Shown piece by piece: positions 36,192 through 48,677 of a DNA stretch of 64,000 nt (within the stretch, counting starts at the first letter, position 1; each line of letters starts with the position of its first letter). Location of the stretch: assembly GCA_009761415.1 (NCBI GenBank), contig QUOL01000018.1, positions 62,001 to 126,000 of the forward strand, given 5' to 3'. The translations under genes were made by a program, and so were the position numbers. The stretch comes from Sarcomyxa edulis. Its lineage: Eukaryota > Basidiomycota > Agaricomycetes > Agaricales > Mycenaceae. The notes beneath the pieces were generated by a model. It searched no databases, was not told where the DNA came from, and worked only from the letters and a program-made list of their open reading frames with translations.

Positions 36192-38553
36192 ATGGCAGGA
36201 TCGCCGCCGCGAGAGCTGGAAGACTGCGAAAAGCCTACATACACTGGCACTATCGTGGCCACAGTCGCGCCGTCGCGCCATGATTCAAGTCTGAATCTCG
36301 AAACTCAGGTGTCTTCGCCCCAGATCAGAGGTACACTCAAGTCAGTGTGCCTCGTGTTGACGTGCACGATAGCTATGATTGTCAATGTACGTCTCTCAGT
36401 TTATGTCGGGCCAGAACCATACTATTACTGACAGTTGCTTTCAAGAGCTCGAACAATACTGCTGTCTCGATTTCTCTTCCGACAATTGGCCAAGATCTCA
36501 ACATACTGGAGACAAAGCTGCAATGGCTAGTCTCTTCATACTCCTTGAGCTCTGTAGGTTCATCGGAAATTATCTTGTCCCTCGTTTCTTCTGAGGGATC
36601 GACAGGGTTGCCTTCTTCTCGTATGTGGTCGACTCGCGGACCTATATGGACGCAAGAAATTGTTTCTTGTTGGTATAGTACTCCTTGGCGCATTCTCCAT
36701 CGGCTGCTCCTTCACACAAAGTACTTCTCGTTCTTTCGATATTCATCGCATGTTCTGACGCCATCCATCTTCTCAGATGAAGTTACCCTCGATATCCTAC
36801 GAGGGATGCAAGGCATAGGCGGGGCCGCCATAATTCCTGCTTCCGTGAGTCTCAATGTATTCTACCTATGTATTCTATCTAATATATTTCCGATCAGATT
36901 GGTATACTAGCCCACGCATTTCCACCATCCAGAGCTCGTTCTTTGGCCTTCGCTACTTTCTCAGCAGGTTCTCCAGTCGGTGCAGCATTTGGAATGATCC
37001 TAGGAGGCGTTGTGACGGATTTATCAGAGTATGTCTCGTTCCAATTATGTTTATTGGACATGATCATTGAGGATGGCTTTAGACAAACCTGGCGCTCCAT
37101 ATTCTATATCTCTGCTGGACTCGCTGCATTGTGTTTCATTGGTGCATTGATATCCTTCGACACCGATGAACACTCCAAAGAGACAGACAAAAGGGTGGAC
37201 TGGTTAGGCGCTTTCTTAGTCACAGCTGGCCTTGTTCTCCTTTTTTTTGTCCTCAGTCAAGGGGAAATTGCCCCCCAGCAATGGGCCACTCCTTGTGAGT
37301 CTCATTATTACTGTGACCAGTTTCAACTAAATGATTGTCTGTATAGACATCATCGTGTTGCTCATAGTGGGCGTCCTCTTGATAGTTCTATTTGTATTCT
37401 GGCAATTGCATCTAGAGCATGTGCAGTCAGATCTCAACGCATCGTATTCCTCCTGGACTCCCCCGCCTCTTCTCAAGATGTCTCTTTGGGTTCGAGGCCA
37501 GGGCAGAGTTGCCGCTATGATGTGGATCGCTTTCTTGAACTGGAGCTCGTTTCTTAGGTCAGTCTTTTCATGTTCAGCTTATCCAACACATGCTGCTTAT
37601 ACTTCCTTTACTCTAGTTGGAACTTTTGGGTACAAGTTCGTACCATTCCTTTTCTTCACCCTTTATGAACAAGAAGCATAATCAGGTTCGACCTACTCAG
37701 CTTTATTACCAAGATTACGTCGGATATTCCCCAATAAGGACCATGGTACGAATGCTACCTATGTAAGTTCTATCAAGTCTTGTTCGACCACGATTCGATC
37801 CGAGTCTAATTTTGCTATATGTAGGTTCGTCACCGGAGTAATATGCAATGCCATCGTTGCTGTGTTGGTTGGAAAGGTCCCTCTGGTGTATCTCATCGGT
37901 GGGTCCCCCATCTGTTCCTCAACCCAATCTGATCCTCATTTCGGCTATCATACTCAGCCTCTGGAACTATCTGCACAAGCGTTGCCAATCTTCTATTCGC
38001 ACTCATCATTCCTTCCGCTCCTTACTGGGCGTTCGGTTTTCCATCAGCGATAGTTGCTGTCGTTGGGGCCGACTTTGTATTCGCTGGAGGGACCATTTTC
38101 GTGGCTAAGATGGTGGCGCCCCACGAACAGAGCGTTGCAGGCGCTTTATTCCAAACCATGACTCAGGTACGAGTTCTCTCGTCTTCCTTCCTTTCGCATC
38201 CCTGGTGCACTAACTTGTATCGAACAATCCAGATTGGCACCGCTCTAGGTCTTACGGTGACAACTATCATCTTTGATAGAGTCGTCAAGCGAGAGGCCGC
38301 ACTACTAGGCGTAATCACTGACACAGCCAGTGATGCTCCCAAATCCGCTCAACTGGAAAGTTACCATGCAGCGCATTGGGGTGCATTCGCGTTTGGGGTT
38401 ATCGCAGTTATCCTGACTATCTTGTCCCTAAGAGGCATTGGAGTTGTGGGCCATCCGACCAAGCCACAAGATGACGAATATCGGACGGCTGCGAGTAAAA
38501 CAGACATGGTGTCAAACTCGTTTGAGAGTCAGGAAAAGAACTGCTCCGATTAG
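36192..38553 (+). CDS. MFS exporter, 14-TM drug:H+ antiporter-2 type
   Basis: Twelve exons (first 36192-36386, last 38233-38553) join to 574 residues with every phase consistent. After a hydrophilic start, the exon 1/2 join reads IVN-SSNNTAVSISLPTIG, the usual TM1 exit. MFS motif A is GRLADLYGRKK at residues 109-119. The block RGMQGIGGAAIIPAS and the antiporter motif C region SAGSPVGAAFGMILGG follow, then QTWRSIFYISAG. Later hydrophobic blocks such as SWNFWVQLYYQDYVGYSP and GADFVFAGGTIFVAKMVAPHEQS are typical of the DHA14 group. Members export toxins, drugs or siderophores at the plasma membrane or vacuole. The substrate is unknown. It is tail-to-tail with the GH79 gene, with 54 bp between stop codons. 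Confidence 0.92.
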
Positions 38554-38607
38554 ATGATATGTATATATGATATTTTCGTAACGCAAGCAACTGACTGTCG
38601 TCACCTA

Positions 38608-40776
38608 TTAGTAAATAAAAACCCATAATAAAAACGCAATAAGAGACGAAGTCAAAGCTGGTAGCAAAGACAATGAGGTAGCAGCCCGTGCTCCGGAATA
38701 ATATCCTGCAATTGTAGAGTTTCCCTGGAAGAAACTATCCGACCGATCTGACTCAAGCAAGAGCAGAGCTACACTGGGCCCAGGTAGCTCTACGGTACAC
38801 CCATCCTGACAATCCAGTGTCGTGGTTGTCTGGTCCCCCATAAGATCTCCGTTCGGACCGACTATCTGGCCAGCCCACGAGATGTTCGACCTAGCCGCTA
38901 CATCAGGAGCGACCATGAGTCTGTACGCGATAGAATCCGTCAAATTTGCCGGGATGGAGAACGACTGCGATGGTCCATTGGCGTAATTGAATAATGCCAA
39001 TTTTCCGCGTGAAGATCCACCTTGGTCGTATATTCCGTAGCCAGCGACAGTGGCAAACGGAGACGTCTCGGAATTATTGAGGTTGAGATCGACGACGACG
39101 CTTCCTTCTTGAGAGAAGGCTTCCGATAGAAAGAGGGCAGAGTAATAAACGGCGCCGGTACGCCATCCAGACTCTGTGGAGGTCTCCGGTGTGGGCGGGT
39201 CGAATAAGTTGTATGTGACGTTCCATTCGCGGGTGTGCAGATAAACGGCAGTGAAATTGGCGCTCGCGGATTTGAGGCCGGCGTCCACTACGTCAACAGT
39301 GTCAGTCTCAGCGACGCAGTTGATAACTAGGTAAATCAATTCGATACACACCGGCCCACATGCTAGCTGCAAACTATTGATGAAACCACGAATCTTGAGC
39401 TTGACTAGTCATTGACAGTGAGAGGATAATGAGATTGCTCACAGTATCTGACACGTTGGAACCTCCACAAGCAACGGTATTGTATTCGGTCAAGATCACG
39501 GGAACACCAGATGCTTGCGCAAGCTGGATTCCATCCTGGTTCCAGTTTACATAGTCTCCCACTGTATAGACCAGGGTAAGTCATCTATTCGATCAGGATA
39601 AGAAGGATATGGACCGACCATTCATATGGGAAAGGAAATATGTAATGTTGGTATTCCCAGCATCAGCACCGCCACATATGTTCTGAGGATAGTGCTGGAT
39701 TCTGTGAATCGGTCGAAGTTAGATGGGGAGAAGAATAGGTGATATTGCACTCACGTATAATATTTGTACGGTAGTTGACCGAGTCCTGCGTCGATGACGT
39801 CGTCTAGATTCCTGCATCATCCATTCATTGAAACGACGAGAGCCAGACAAATAATGTTCTTCACGCACCAACTGCAGCAAACCGTAGGGCCTCCAATTAT
39901 CTTGCCACTCAAAAGATTAGCGCTATCCAAATCATCCACTATAGTTTTGACTTCCGGTATCTATATCAAATCCAAAGCAATTAATGAGTAGATGATGCTT
40001 GCGTAGACGAGAACTCTACATACGTAGGCTGTTATGTTATAGGCGGCGCGTTTACCATGGCCTGCATACAGATCAGGCTCCTAGAGGTTTCAAAACTCAA
40101 TGATCAGGACACGTTACAGCCAAAAGGTCAACTGACATCCTTACATTTCCAAGTAACATCGCATCGAGACGATCCCCCATTTTCGCTCGCGCCGCAGTGG
40201 CCAGTAGCAACGGATTAGCATCACTATCCGGATCCTGCATACTCAACCCAATAATGAACTGCATGGATCCCACTGCATCGTACATAGCATTCATCACGTC
40301 GAAAAAGACGGGGCCAAAGTTGACCGGAACGTCGTTGAAATAAGCATCAGGGTCTGTCTGGATTATCAATGGCTTTTGGTCTGGGACGTAGGTAGAGCTG
40401 TCCATCCCGTTGCCTCCGATTCGTATACGAAGTGGGTTGGTAATGCGGGCTCGGAGGTTGTGGAAATAATTTTGGATCGCGTTGGGCATTGTAGTAGTCG
40501 TGTTTCCCCCTAGCGGTTGTACATTCGTTGATCACTATCACTCCGAACGGTCAAGATACAGAAAGTCAACTCACATAGCGTATCGAACGAGCTCAATTCG
40601 AACGAGATCCCAAGAAAATTATCGTCAACGACGTTGGCCAAGGCACTCGACGGGGCATTTTCGGGGAATTCGACGTTGACAGTAGCAGCGTCCACGCACA
40701 CAAGGGCCAGTAGAAGCACCAGAAGACTAGAGAAAGAGCGTGGAAGGCCAACCCAGACGGCCATGGCGAAGAACAA
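38608..40776 (-). CDS. Secreted GH79 glycosidase (beta-glucuronidase-like)
   Basis: Nine exons (40776-40575, 40509-40145, 40080-40024, 39960-39869, 39811-39755, 39701-39619, 39561-39443, 39373-39352, 39287-38608) give 558 residues. A signal peptide (SFSSLLVLLLALVCVDA) precedes the catalytic barrel. LRIRIGGNGMDSS lies in the conserved N-terminal part. The acid/base is E190 in GNEPDLY, and the exon 2/3 join falls just before it. The nucleophile is E311 in VILTEYNTV. The C-terminal beta domain follows. The extreme C-terminus is a small-residue site, then a hydrophobic tail (LLPALTSSLIAFLLWVFIY), suggesting a GPI anchor. GH79 enzymes remove glucuronic acid from arabinogalactan or related plant glycans. 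Substrate is inferred. Confidence 0.92.
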
Positions 40777-41759
40777 GTAAGTTGATTAGGAAGAAACACT
40801 GAAACGAAGGAACCCAGTACTTTGTATTGCTGATGGCCCTTCACAGCTTCGCGGCCCCTCGCATTCATTCCGTCAGCGCAGTATCATAAAAAGTAGTCTG
40901 ATGCGGAGAGTCCTATCCGTGCAACGCGGTTGTTGGTTGGTCGAAGCCAAGAGTATGTCTCTCTAGGGCAATAAGCGCTGGAGGCTCCTCTTCAAGTTGA
41001 ATAGCAGGGAAGTGATACTAATCTCTTCGTTGGATTGCAGAACATGAAGACGTCCCAAATCACCACCAAATCCTCCAAGCATGGAGGCACGAGTTTTCTC
41101 ACATGTCGTCCCCCGCGGAAAGAGACTCCTGCGACACGCCAAGACCAGGTCGACAGAATTAAATCGAGAAGCGTAACCGTGGAAAACATGCAAAAACTGG
41201 TGTGCTCTTGGCGCGGTATTCAACTTGAAGTCCATCGATATCTCCGAGTTCATGAAGTGTTCATGAAGGAGGAAGGCAAAGAGGAAGACCGGTCACGGAA
41301 GCAACTTGCAATTTTGAGCGTCCACCCATTGGGCTGCAGAGCAAAATGGCATATATATATAGATAGGGTATTCTAGTAATACAGCATCGGATTCATAATA
41401 CTTATGAACCTCGTCTAAATACATATACTAGATATACAAGCGCTAAAAAAGAAAAGAAAAAAGGTAATGGTCATGATGCCGACAGATTAGTGGTGGCATT
41501 CGGTGGGTAGCTATATATGCATGGGGTGGGTAACCGGTAAGGAGCCAAAAGTCATAGTCGTAATATTCAGAGAGATCGTGAACAAGGAAATGGGATAGGG
41601 CAGGTCTGGAAAGGAAAGGAAAGCAAGAGACGCAAAACAAGGAAGAGGAGAGGGAGAGGAAGATGAAGAGAGTGAAAGTAAGAAAGAGCGATTGAAGAAA
41701 CGTACGCAATAGACCTGCTAGAAGAAGAAATATAAAACATTGAACAAGATATAAGGGCT
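40777..41759. other. Intergenic region between GH79 promoter and transcription factor 3' end
   Basis: No supported gene. A CT-rich/GA-rich stretch near 41440-41700 probably includes the 3' untranslated part of the transcription factor gene. TATATATAG-type runs lie near 41350 and 41512. Confidence 0.4.
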
Positions 41760-44700
41760 TCACTGCAGCTGCCCCGCAGAAGCAAACGTCCCAGCCGTAG
41801 GCGAAATACTAGGCGCGCTCATCCTCCTCCTCCTCTCCGCAAGACCCACCATAGGCCGATCAGGATGATGTATCACCATCCCATTCCCATGTCCATGTCC
41901 ATTCAACATCTTGAACTTGCTAATATCCCCCGGAGGACCACCACTATCCGGTACATTGATCCTCCCCCCAGGTCCATCCTCCTCTCCACCACCGTTTTCA
42001 CCACCCTCCTCATCATCCAAATCCAAATCAAGCTGCGCCCTCTTCGCATGCGCAGGTCCGAGCGTCTGAGACGGTAATCGCTTAAACGAGGGTCTCAACG
42101 CCGCCTCTCTTTCTCTATCTCTATCGCTCCCACCACCAGCACTACACCCATCATCGACATCCACAGATAAAGACGACTCTCGCGAGGAAGGGTTACTTCC
42201 CCTCCCCCGTATCGCATTCGTGTCCTGCGCGAAGGATACATGTGCAGGTAGAGATGGAGGCGGAGGGTGTGCGACCGGTTCCCTCCCGAACGCGTTGGCG
42301 AGTGAGGATGAGACAGACGACGAGGAACTTCCTGGACGACTCGTCGTCCCGTAGTCATATCCAGCAGCTGCTCCCCCTCCCCCTGCTCCACCTATCATCA
42401 TCCCCGAGTTCGCATTCACATTGCCGCTACTCGAAACACCGGTACCACTCCCAACACCAACACCCCTCAACCCAACCCCCGGAACCTGCGGACTCGTGTT
42501 CGTACTCCCACCTCCACTCCCCGTCCCCCTCCCCCTCCTAGGAACGAGATTCAACGTCGTAATCGCCTTCCTCGCCAACACAGCAGCTTCATACGAACGG
42601 AGATCATCCACGTTCCCGTGTAGCGTCGTTCGGATCGAGGACATACCGCCATTGTTCCCATTACCGTTACCTATCCCATTCCCATTACCGTGGGCGTTGT
42701 GGTTATTGTGGTTATGGCCGATGGCGAGACCCTGCATAAACCCAGGCTGCCCATCACTATCAAGCGTGGGCGTCTTGACGCTAGGCAGGGACGCGACGCG
42801 GACGCGGCGGTAGAGGGATGGTGAGACTGGGTTGTTCATATGACCGCCGTTATGCGCGTTTCTCTGGTGTTGGCTTTGATTCTGGTTGGGGTTCTGGTTC
42901 TGGTTCTGACTCTGGTTCTGGTTCTGGCTCTGAGTGTGTTGATGCTGTTGTCCATCCTGCCCCTGCCCCAAATCCAACCCAGGCGGCGCACCAGCACTCA
43001 ACGGCGTCCGCATATACTGTCTCCAGAATTCGCGTAATTCGCGCGTCTCTGCTTCTCTCGAGGATCCTGCTCCATTTCCTACTCCGTTTCCACTCCCAAG
43101 TCCCCCTCCGTTTCCCACATCTCCCCTCCTTCCCTGCCCCTGCTCCAACCCCATCCCGCCTCCGAGTCCACCATTTCCCACATCTCCCCTCCTTCCCTGC
43201 TCCCCACGCCCCTGCAAAGCCCCCGAAGGCATAGGCGTCGCATTCGGATCCTCCGGCGTCATACTCATAGCTGCACTCGTAAAAAACGGGGCTTCGTCCG
43301 AGAGACCAGCTAGGACGTTTGGGTCTTCGAGGGACATGAGGCCGAAGGCGGAGGAGAATTCTGGGTGGTGTCCTGGGTGTTGCGCGTGTTGGGATTGAGA
43401 TTGTGAGTGATGTTGGGATTGGGATTGGGATTGGGATTGGGATTGGGATTGTTGGAGTGGGGGAAGTTGGGAGGGCGGTTGTGATTGACATGGCGATTGC
43501 GATTGAGAATGCATGTACGTTCCATCGATTTCCTATACGCACAAAAAAACCAAAATCCGATTAGTCCATTTCCGACACCAAAAGAAAGAAAAAGAAAAGA
43601 AGAGGAAGGAACCGCGATATAATCAAAAATCAATGCACGTACATGATACCCCATCTGCTGCTGAACATCCAGCGGAAGGTGCACATTCGACGACGCAGCA
43701 GACGAGCTCCCCCCATCGCCATCGCTCGTACTGCTCATCCCGATCGAGCCTCTCCTTTGACGATCCCTGTCGTGTGCGTAGCTTATACTGTACAAATCGT
43801 GTGAGTGTGTGGGGATCGCATACGTGTTGTTGTTGTTGTTATCGTGGTGGTGGTTATGGGGGTGATGGTGGTTGTTCTCGAGATAATTCCTCGCTAAAGC
43901 GGCTTGGAGGTCTTTCTCTGAAGGTAACTGCTGCTGTCCCTGGTGCTGTCCCTGATGTCCCTGTCCCTGATGCTCCTGATGTCCCTGCTGATGATGATGC
44001 TGAGGATGTTTAGAATCTAAAGACAAAGAAGGACCATATCGCCCAGCGCCAACGATCCCATTATGGCCCATATCCCCCGATCCTGCCCCCGTATAAGTCT
44101 GCTCAGAAGGCTCTTGCGGCCATGTCATCCATGATGTTCGGGGGTCTGTGTATAGTCCTGGGGGGATCCCGTTCCCGTTTGGGAGGGGGCCGTTGGAGTT
44201 TGGAATGGAGCCGTTAGCGTTGGCGCGTCTCATAAGCTCAGCCTGCGCGCGATACCTCGCTCCAAAATCCGAGTTATCAGGCATAGACATCGACATCGAC
44301 GGCGTATCCCCCGCGCCCGGGAACAACTGCGGGAACCCAAACGCCTGCCCCCCATAAAGGTTATCCGCCATAGAAGCGACCGTAGCAGGTGCCGGTCCCA
44401 GGAGAAAATCGTCTGCTGAGGGGTACACGGGTAGTCGACTGGAGCTCGAGCCTGCGATGGGGTTGGTGTTGGTGTTGGGTCGGGGGTTGTGTCCGGGACC
44501 GACAGGTGCTGTCTGACGGTGAAATTTTACGAATGTACAGCGACATTTGCGTTGGACGCATTTTGCTGTGGTAGCAGTCAAATAGAATAGATAAATAAAT
44601 GGATGAGGGTACGGTGTAAGTGAGAGTGAGAGGGGACTGACCGCATGGATTACATCCATCACAAGGAAGGCTGGATTGTACGCACTGGTCGCACGCCTGC

Positions 44701-45142
44701 TTTGAAGTGGTCGCTCTGGAAGCAGCTGTAGTGCCTTTCCGGCGTGAATTGCCAACGGTGGGGGGAGGTTTTTCGTTTGCGTGACATTTGTTGACGTGTC
44801 GCGAGAGCAAGTCGCTGCCATGAGTTGATTGGTGTCAGACGAAGAAAGAGATGGTGAGAGTAACGCACCTCCTAGCGAACTGATCACCACAATGGGTGCA
44901 TTTATACGGACGATCACCTGTATCTGGAGAACATGGGAGTGAGTAGATGGTAAAAAAAAGGGGGGAGGAGTGGAGGGATTGCGGCGAGTGGAGCTGGCCA
45001 TGGGGGATATGCCGAATTCCAAGTCCAAAAAAGATGGGGAGAAATTGAGTGTGTTATACATACGGGATCTCATGTGTCTAGCAACATGTTGTGGTCTTGT
45101 GAAGGTTGCCTGGCAGACAGGACATTTGTGGTCTCCGCCCAT
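41760..45142 (-). CDS. Hybrid C2H2 + Zn2Cys6 transcription factor, 1000 residues
   Basis: Five exons (45142-45064, 44923-44869, 44814-44642, 44565-43643, 43532-41760) give exactly 1000 residues. Two C2H2 fingers occupy residues 7-27 (C7, C10, H23, H27) and 35-56 (C35, C38, H51, H56), joined by the standard HTGDRPYKC linker. A complete Zn2Cys6 cluster follows at C86, C89, C96, C102, C105 and C112, with spacing 2-6-5-2-6. The remaining 880 residues are low-complexity, with Gln/Ser, Gln/Asn, Gly/Asn and Gly/Ser repeats, an acidic patch (DLDLDDEEGGE) and a final basic segment (LAERRRRMSAPS). It is a nuclear DNA-binding regulator; target genes are unknown. The Gln-Ser tract comes from a GGGATT hexanucleotide run near 43400-43455. 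Confidence 0.93.
43398..43455. repeat. Hexanucleotide (GGGATT-type) microsatellite in coding sequence
   Basis: Repeated GGGATT units on the plus strand encode alternating Gln and Ser in the minus-strand transcription factor. A second, less regular run of GTTCTG/GATTCT units near 42880-42940 encodes Gln/Asn. Confidence 0.7.
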
Positions 45143-47331
45143 GGAACGAAGAAGATAGTTTGAGTGCAAGTGCGAAGATGTTGGCTGGTCGTTGCACTGC
45201 AGAAAGACAAATCTAATATCCAGGAGCACTTCCTACGTCATTTTCTCACGCTCGCATGAGGCGCTTACGCTACCAAGCTACCAGGCAGGCAGGATACACT
45301 GGTAATATAGCAGGGTGGTATGTACATTCAAGCGGCTGCTCATCGTGCTGGTCGACGAGCTCGATGTGTTGGTCGTCGTGAGTGTCGACGCAGCTGCCCA
45401 ATTTAACCGAGATCGAAGCGCACATCAAATACACACCACCATACCCGCAGTGACGTCACACACACCAGCAACAGGTAGTACTCACAGTCACGGTAGGTAG
45501 TCTTGCAACAGGGTAGTATAGGTACAGCCAGCACTCACAGTATCTTGCAGCGTAGTCCTGCTCCCCGCCACTACAACCGAATAACATTCCAAATATACCC
45601 ACTGGCCACACGAAAAACAAAAGTAGTTTAGCACATATCATCTTCTGCCACTGCCACGAAGAACCTTCCCAGACTCACCACCCTTCGCATATTTCTCTGC
45701 CCACTTCAGCCTCGCCACGATGCACACAGACTCTAGCATGGTCACTTCCATAAAAGAAAGACGTCATGATACAACACTGACACTGGCAGTGCAGCCCGAG
45801 TCTGACTTGAATGATAATACCTTCTTAATTATCCTACATGACGCCATACCACGATGACTCGGATCGGAACGACTTCGCCCAATGTCCGTGACCGTAGACC
45901 CGGATCCGGATAGACGTGGAAGAATATCCGAAGACGGGACGTGTGAACGAACGAACACTGGGTACACAGCAAGGGTCTATTAACAGCGATAAGCCTAAGC
46001 AACATCAACTCACTCGGGGCGTGAGACCGCGCTGAGATAAAGATAAAGATAGGATACGGGATACGGGATACGGGATACTTGATGATTCGCCGCGTCCGCC
46101 AACAACCGACTTCCCGTGGCTGGTGCTATTCTTATTCTAGGACGACGATTGGGTGACAGTGACGCAGAATCTGACGACGTTTCGGCGTCAGCGTCAGCGT
46201 CAACCTTGTTGTAGCTCGTGTTTTGGCTCGAAGAAGAGAATACTGGATAGCGGTGTTGTCATTCGCTGATCATCGCATCTTCCTTCCAAGACTCAGAATC
46301 CTCATCCATCGCCTTCCAATAGTCTGCGAGGAGCATACTGCATCAAGAAACCGATGACGAGGGAAAGGCTCATGCTCACCGGCCGCGGGTCCATCATAAT
46401 CGAATAACACATGTACACTAGAGCAGCGCGGCTCCTGATACATCGGACGTTGGATGTTGACAGTGACAGTACAGTGACACGGAACTCGAATCAACGTGTC
46501 GTGTCGTACGCGTGTCAATGGGGGTACATAACTAACATGAACATAAAGCTTCGAATCAAAATCAAAGAAGAGAAGAGACACCCGTCCGCTGATGATCGAA
46601 AGGATGCAGGTGGATGCAGGGTTGTTGAGAATTTGGTAGGAGCAACGAGCGGGAACGCATGGTTTGAACAGAAGATTATCGCAAAATAAAAAAGAAAATG
46701 ACAGACAGGTGAGGAAGGACATGTTCGAGAAATCGAAGGGAGGACTGAAAGCGAAAAAATCAACGAGAATATCGCGCGCACCACGCGAATTCGTTAGATG
46801 AGTGGCATTCGAACGTCTCCCCATCAACATCAAACAAAATCCCATCCATCTAAAAACAATCCAGAAAACTCATAAGTCGATGCCAGAAGGTAGAAGATAG
46901 AAACCCCAAAACCCAAAACCAACATCCCCAGCAGCTGAAGAAGTCCCCTATAAAGCAACGACGAAGAACGACGTACACGAAGACGAAGTCTACGAAGATT
47001 GCCATAGCGAGGACTCCAAAGCTACTGGGGAGTAACAGTAATGGTAATAGAAACTTGGGAAGAGAAAGATGAAAGAGAAAAGAGGGTTGGAATCAGAATA
47101 TAAGAAAGAAGACGTTGGCTCACCGACGATTGGTGTGACGTCAATGATCTAAGTAGGACGCGCATGCTTTGCGAGCTTATACATTGAAGTCGTAGGGTCG
47201 TTCGACCGAGAAAGTCGAAGGAGAAGGAGAATGACACCCAGACGTATCACCTGCACAGTCCAATGTACCTGTCAATCACGCTATCAACAAAACGCGCAAG
47301 TAGAATTTCCAACAAACTCAACACTCAACAC
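45143..47331. other. 2.2-kb region: promoter plus simple repeats
   Basis: It contains the upstream region of the transcription factor and the 3' flank of K1. Short tandem repeats include GGATAC/GATACGG units at about 46044-46079 and GTCAGC units at about 46186-46203. A 191-codon minus-strand frame (46270-46845) has no homology I recognise, and I do not call it a gene. Confidence 0.4.
46044..46079. repeat. Short tandem repeat (GGGATAC-type)
   Basis: Three to four copies of a 7-bp GGGATAC unit follow two GATAAA units. It is intergenic and has no visible function. Confidence 0.7.
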
Positions 47332-48677
47332 TCAATCATCCGCATGCAACCGAGTCCTAACACCCTCCCTAACCCTCCACCGCAACACCTCCTCCTTCCT
47401 CCCCTCAGTTCCCGGTACTCTCTCAAACAACACATCCCGATCAGGCATACCCTCAATCTCCTCGTTCTGCCACCCATACCCAAGAGCTTCAGCATATTCT
47501 TCAAGAATTTCCTGTGCATAGGGAGATTTCAGGGGATGCCACGGAAGTCCCACTTCCGGTTTACTATGCAAGAGCCATCGTAGATGGTTGACCTCTCGCC
47601 CGGGTACCCAACCACTCCCATCAGGCCGTCGAATATGCGCAAATCCAAAATCAATGAGCACAGGTTCCGGTTCCACAGCAGAACCCGAACTCGAATTCGG
47701 CCACCCACGAAGGATGATGTTACCCAACCGCACATCACCGTGTATCGTATCCAAATCACGGACCTGGCGCATAACCCGTAAAGCTTTCTGCGATATCTCC
47801 TCAGCTATCGCCGGAGAGACATCACGACCGACCTGAAGTTCTTCCAGACTCGTGCCCGGGATATACTCCAACACTATCCCATCGACGACATCCGTCACAG
47901 CATGTAAGGGAGGCCTACCGGGAGGAGCGATGCAAAGCTGCACCGTCCCATAAAACCGCGGAATCGAAGTCCCTTGTAAAGACCCAAGATGTCGATACGC
48001 AGTAACCTCCTTCCTATAACATCTATCCTTGATCTCCCAGCAATTAACCTCCCACATCCAATCAGGCCAGGTATCATAGTCCCGTTCTTCTTTCGAAACG
48101 GGGACGCCGATCTTTCGAAAGAAATTTGGACGTACGCCTGACAGAATCTCACGAACACCCTGATACAGAGAAGGTTCGACATCGGGTGTCCATGAAAGAT
48201 CTGGGTGCTCGGGAGATCGATGTCCAAATCTACGGTCACAGAGTTTGACGACGAATTGAGTTGGTAGGTGAGGCATGTAGTTGTAGGTGCAAGGTTTCAC
48301 AAGCAAGGCAACGGCCCAAGTGAAAGGGATAAATGGTTTGACGATGGTCACTGTTAATGGCATAGACTGAGACGTCGGGGCGTCTTCTGGTTTGAAGAGC
48401 AGTTGAAGGGCTGCTCCGGGCGTGTACGGGTCACTGACAGATAGTCCCGCGATTAGCTAGCTTTTCTGAGTTTTTGAATAAGACCGGACGCTCACTAGGA
48501 AGAATGGGCTATATCAGAAGCGAAACGCCGTGTCAGCGAAGGCAGACCGTGACCTCGCTGAGCCTGAGATGGAATCGTTGTCAAGGATGGTCGGAGCGAG
48601 GAAGAGGAAGGCTGACGTGTATTCTGTCGAAGAGCATTCGAGACAGAGACGTACAGAGCGAAAGAACGTCTTCGCAT
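47332..48677 (-). CDS. K1: APH/protein-kinase-like protein with basic N-terminus
   Basis: Two exons (48677-48496 and 48433-47332, phase 2) give 427 residues. Kinase-fold landmarks are a VVK lysine (K124), a KEVTAYRHL helix, a hinge with IVLEYIPG, the catalytic loop HGDVRLGN (292-299) and LIDFGFAH with DFG at 322-324. These suit a small-molecule or protein kinase of the fungal aminoglycoside-phosphotransferase-like group. The first 60 residues are rich in Arg and Ser with almost no acid, so a mitochondrial presequence is possible. The paralogue K2 at 57.4 kb has an intron at the same place and phase. A TAG inside the intron shows that unspliced reading would be broken. Substrate is unknown. 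Confidence 0.85.

Noticed and set aside
36550..36900. Apparent frame disruption in the MFS exporter
   Set aside because: Four short introns explain it; the joined exons restore motif A and RGMQGIGGAAIIPAS.
42850..43542. 230-codon frame on the minus strand with Thr/Pro and Glu/Pro repeats
   Set aside because: It is an out-of-frame reading of the repetitive part of the hybrid zinc transcription factor.
46270..46845. 191-codon minus-strand open frame
   Set aside because: Odd composition (many Cys and Phe), no motif, no splice partners, and it lies in repeat-rich intergenic DNA; most likely a chance frame.
48434..48495. Apparent stop codon (TAG) in K1 relative to K2, suggesting a pseudogene
   Set aside because: The stop lies inside a 62-bp intron with GTGAGC donor, CTAAT branch site and CAG acceptor that is shared in place and phase with K2.
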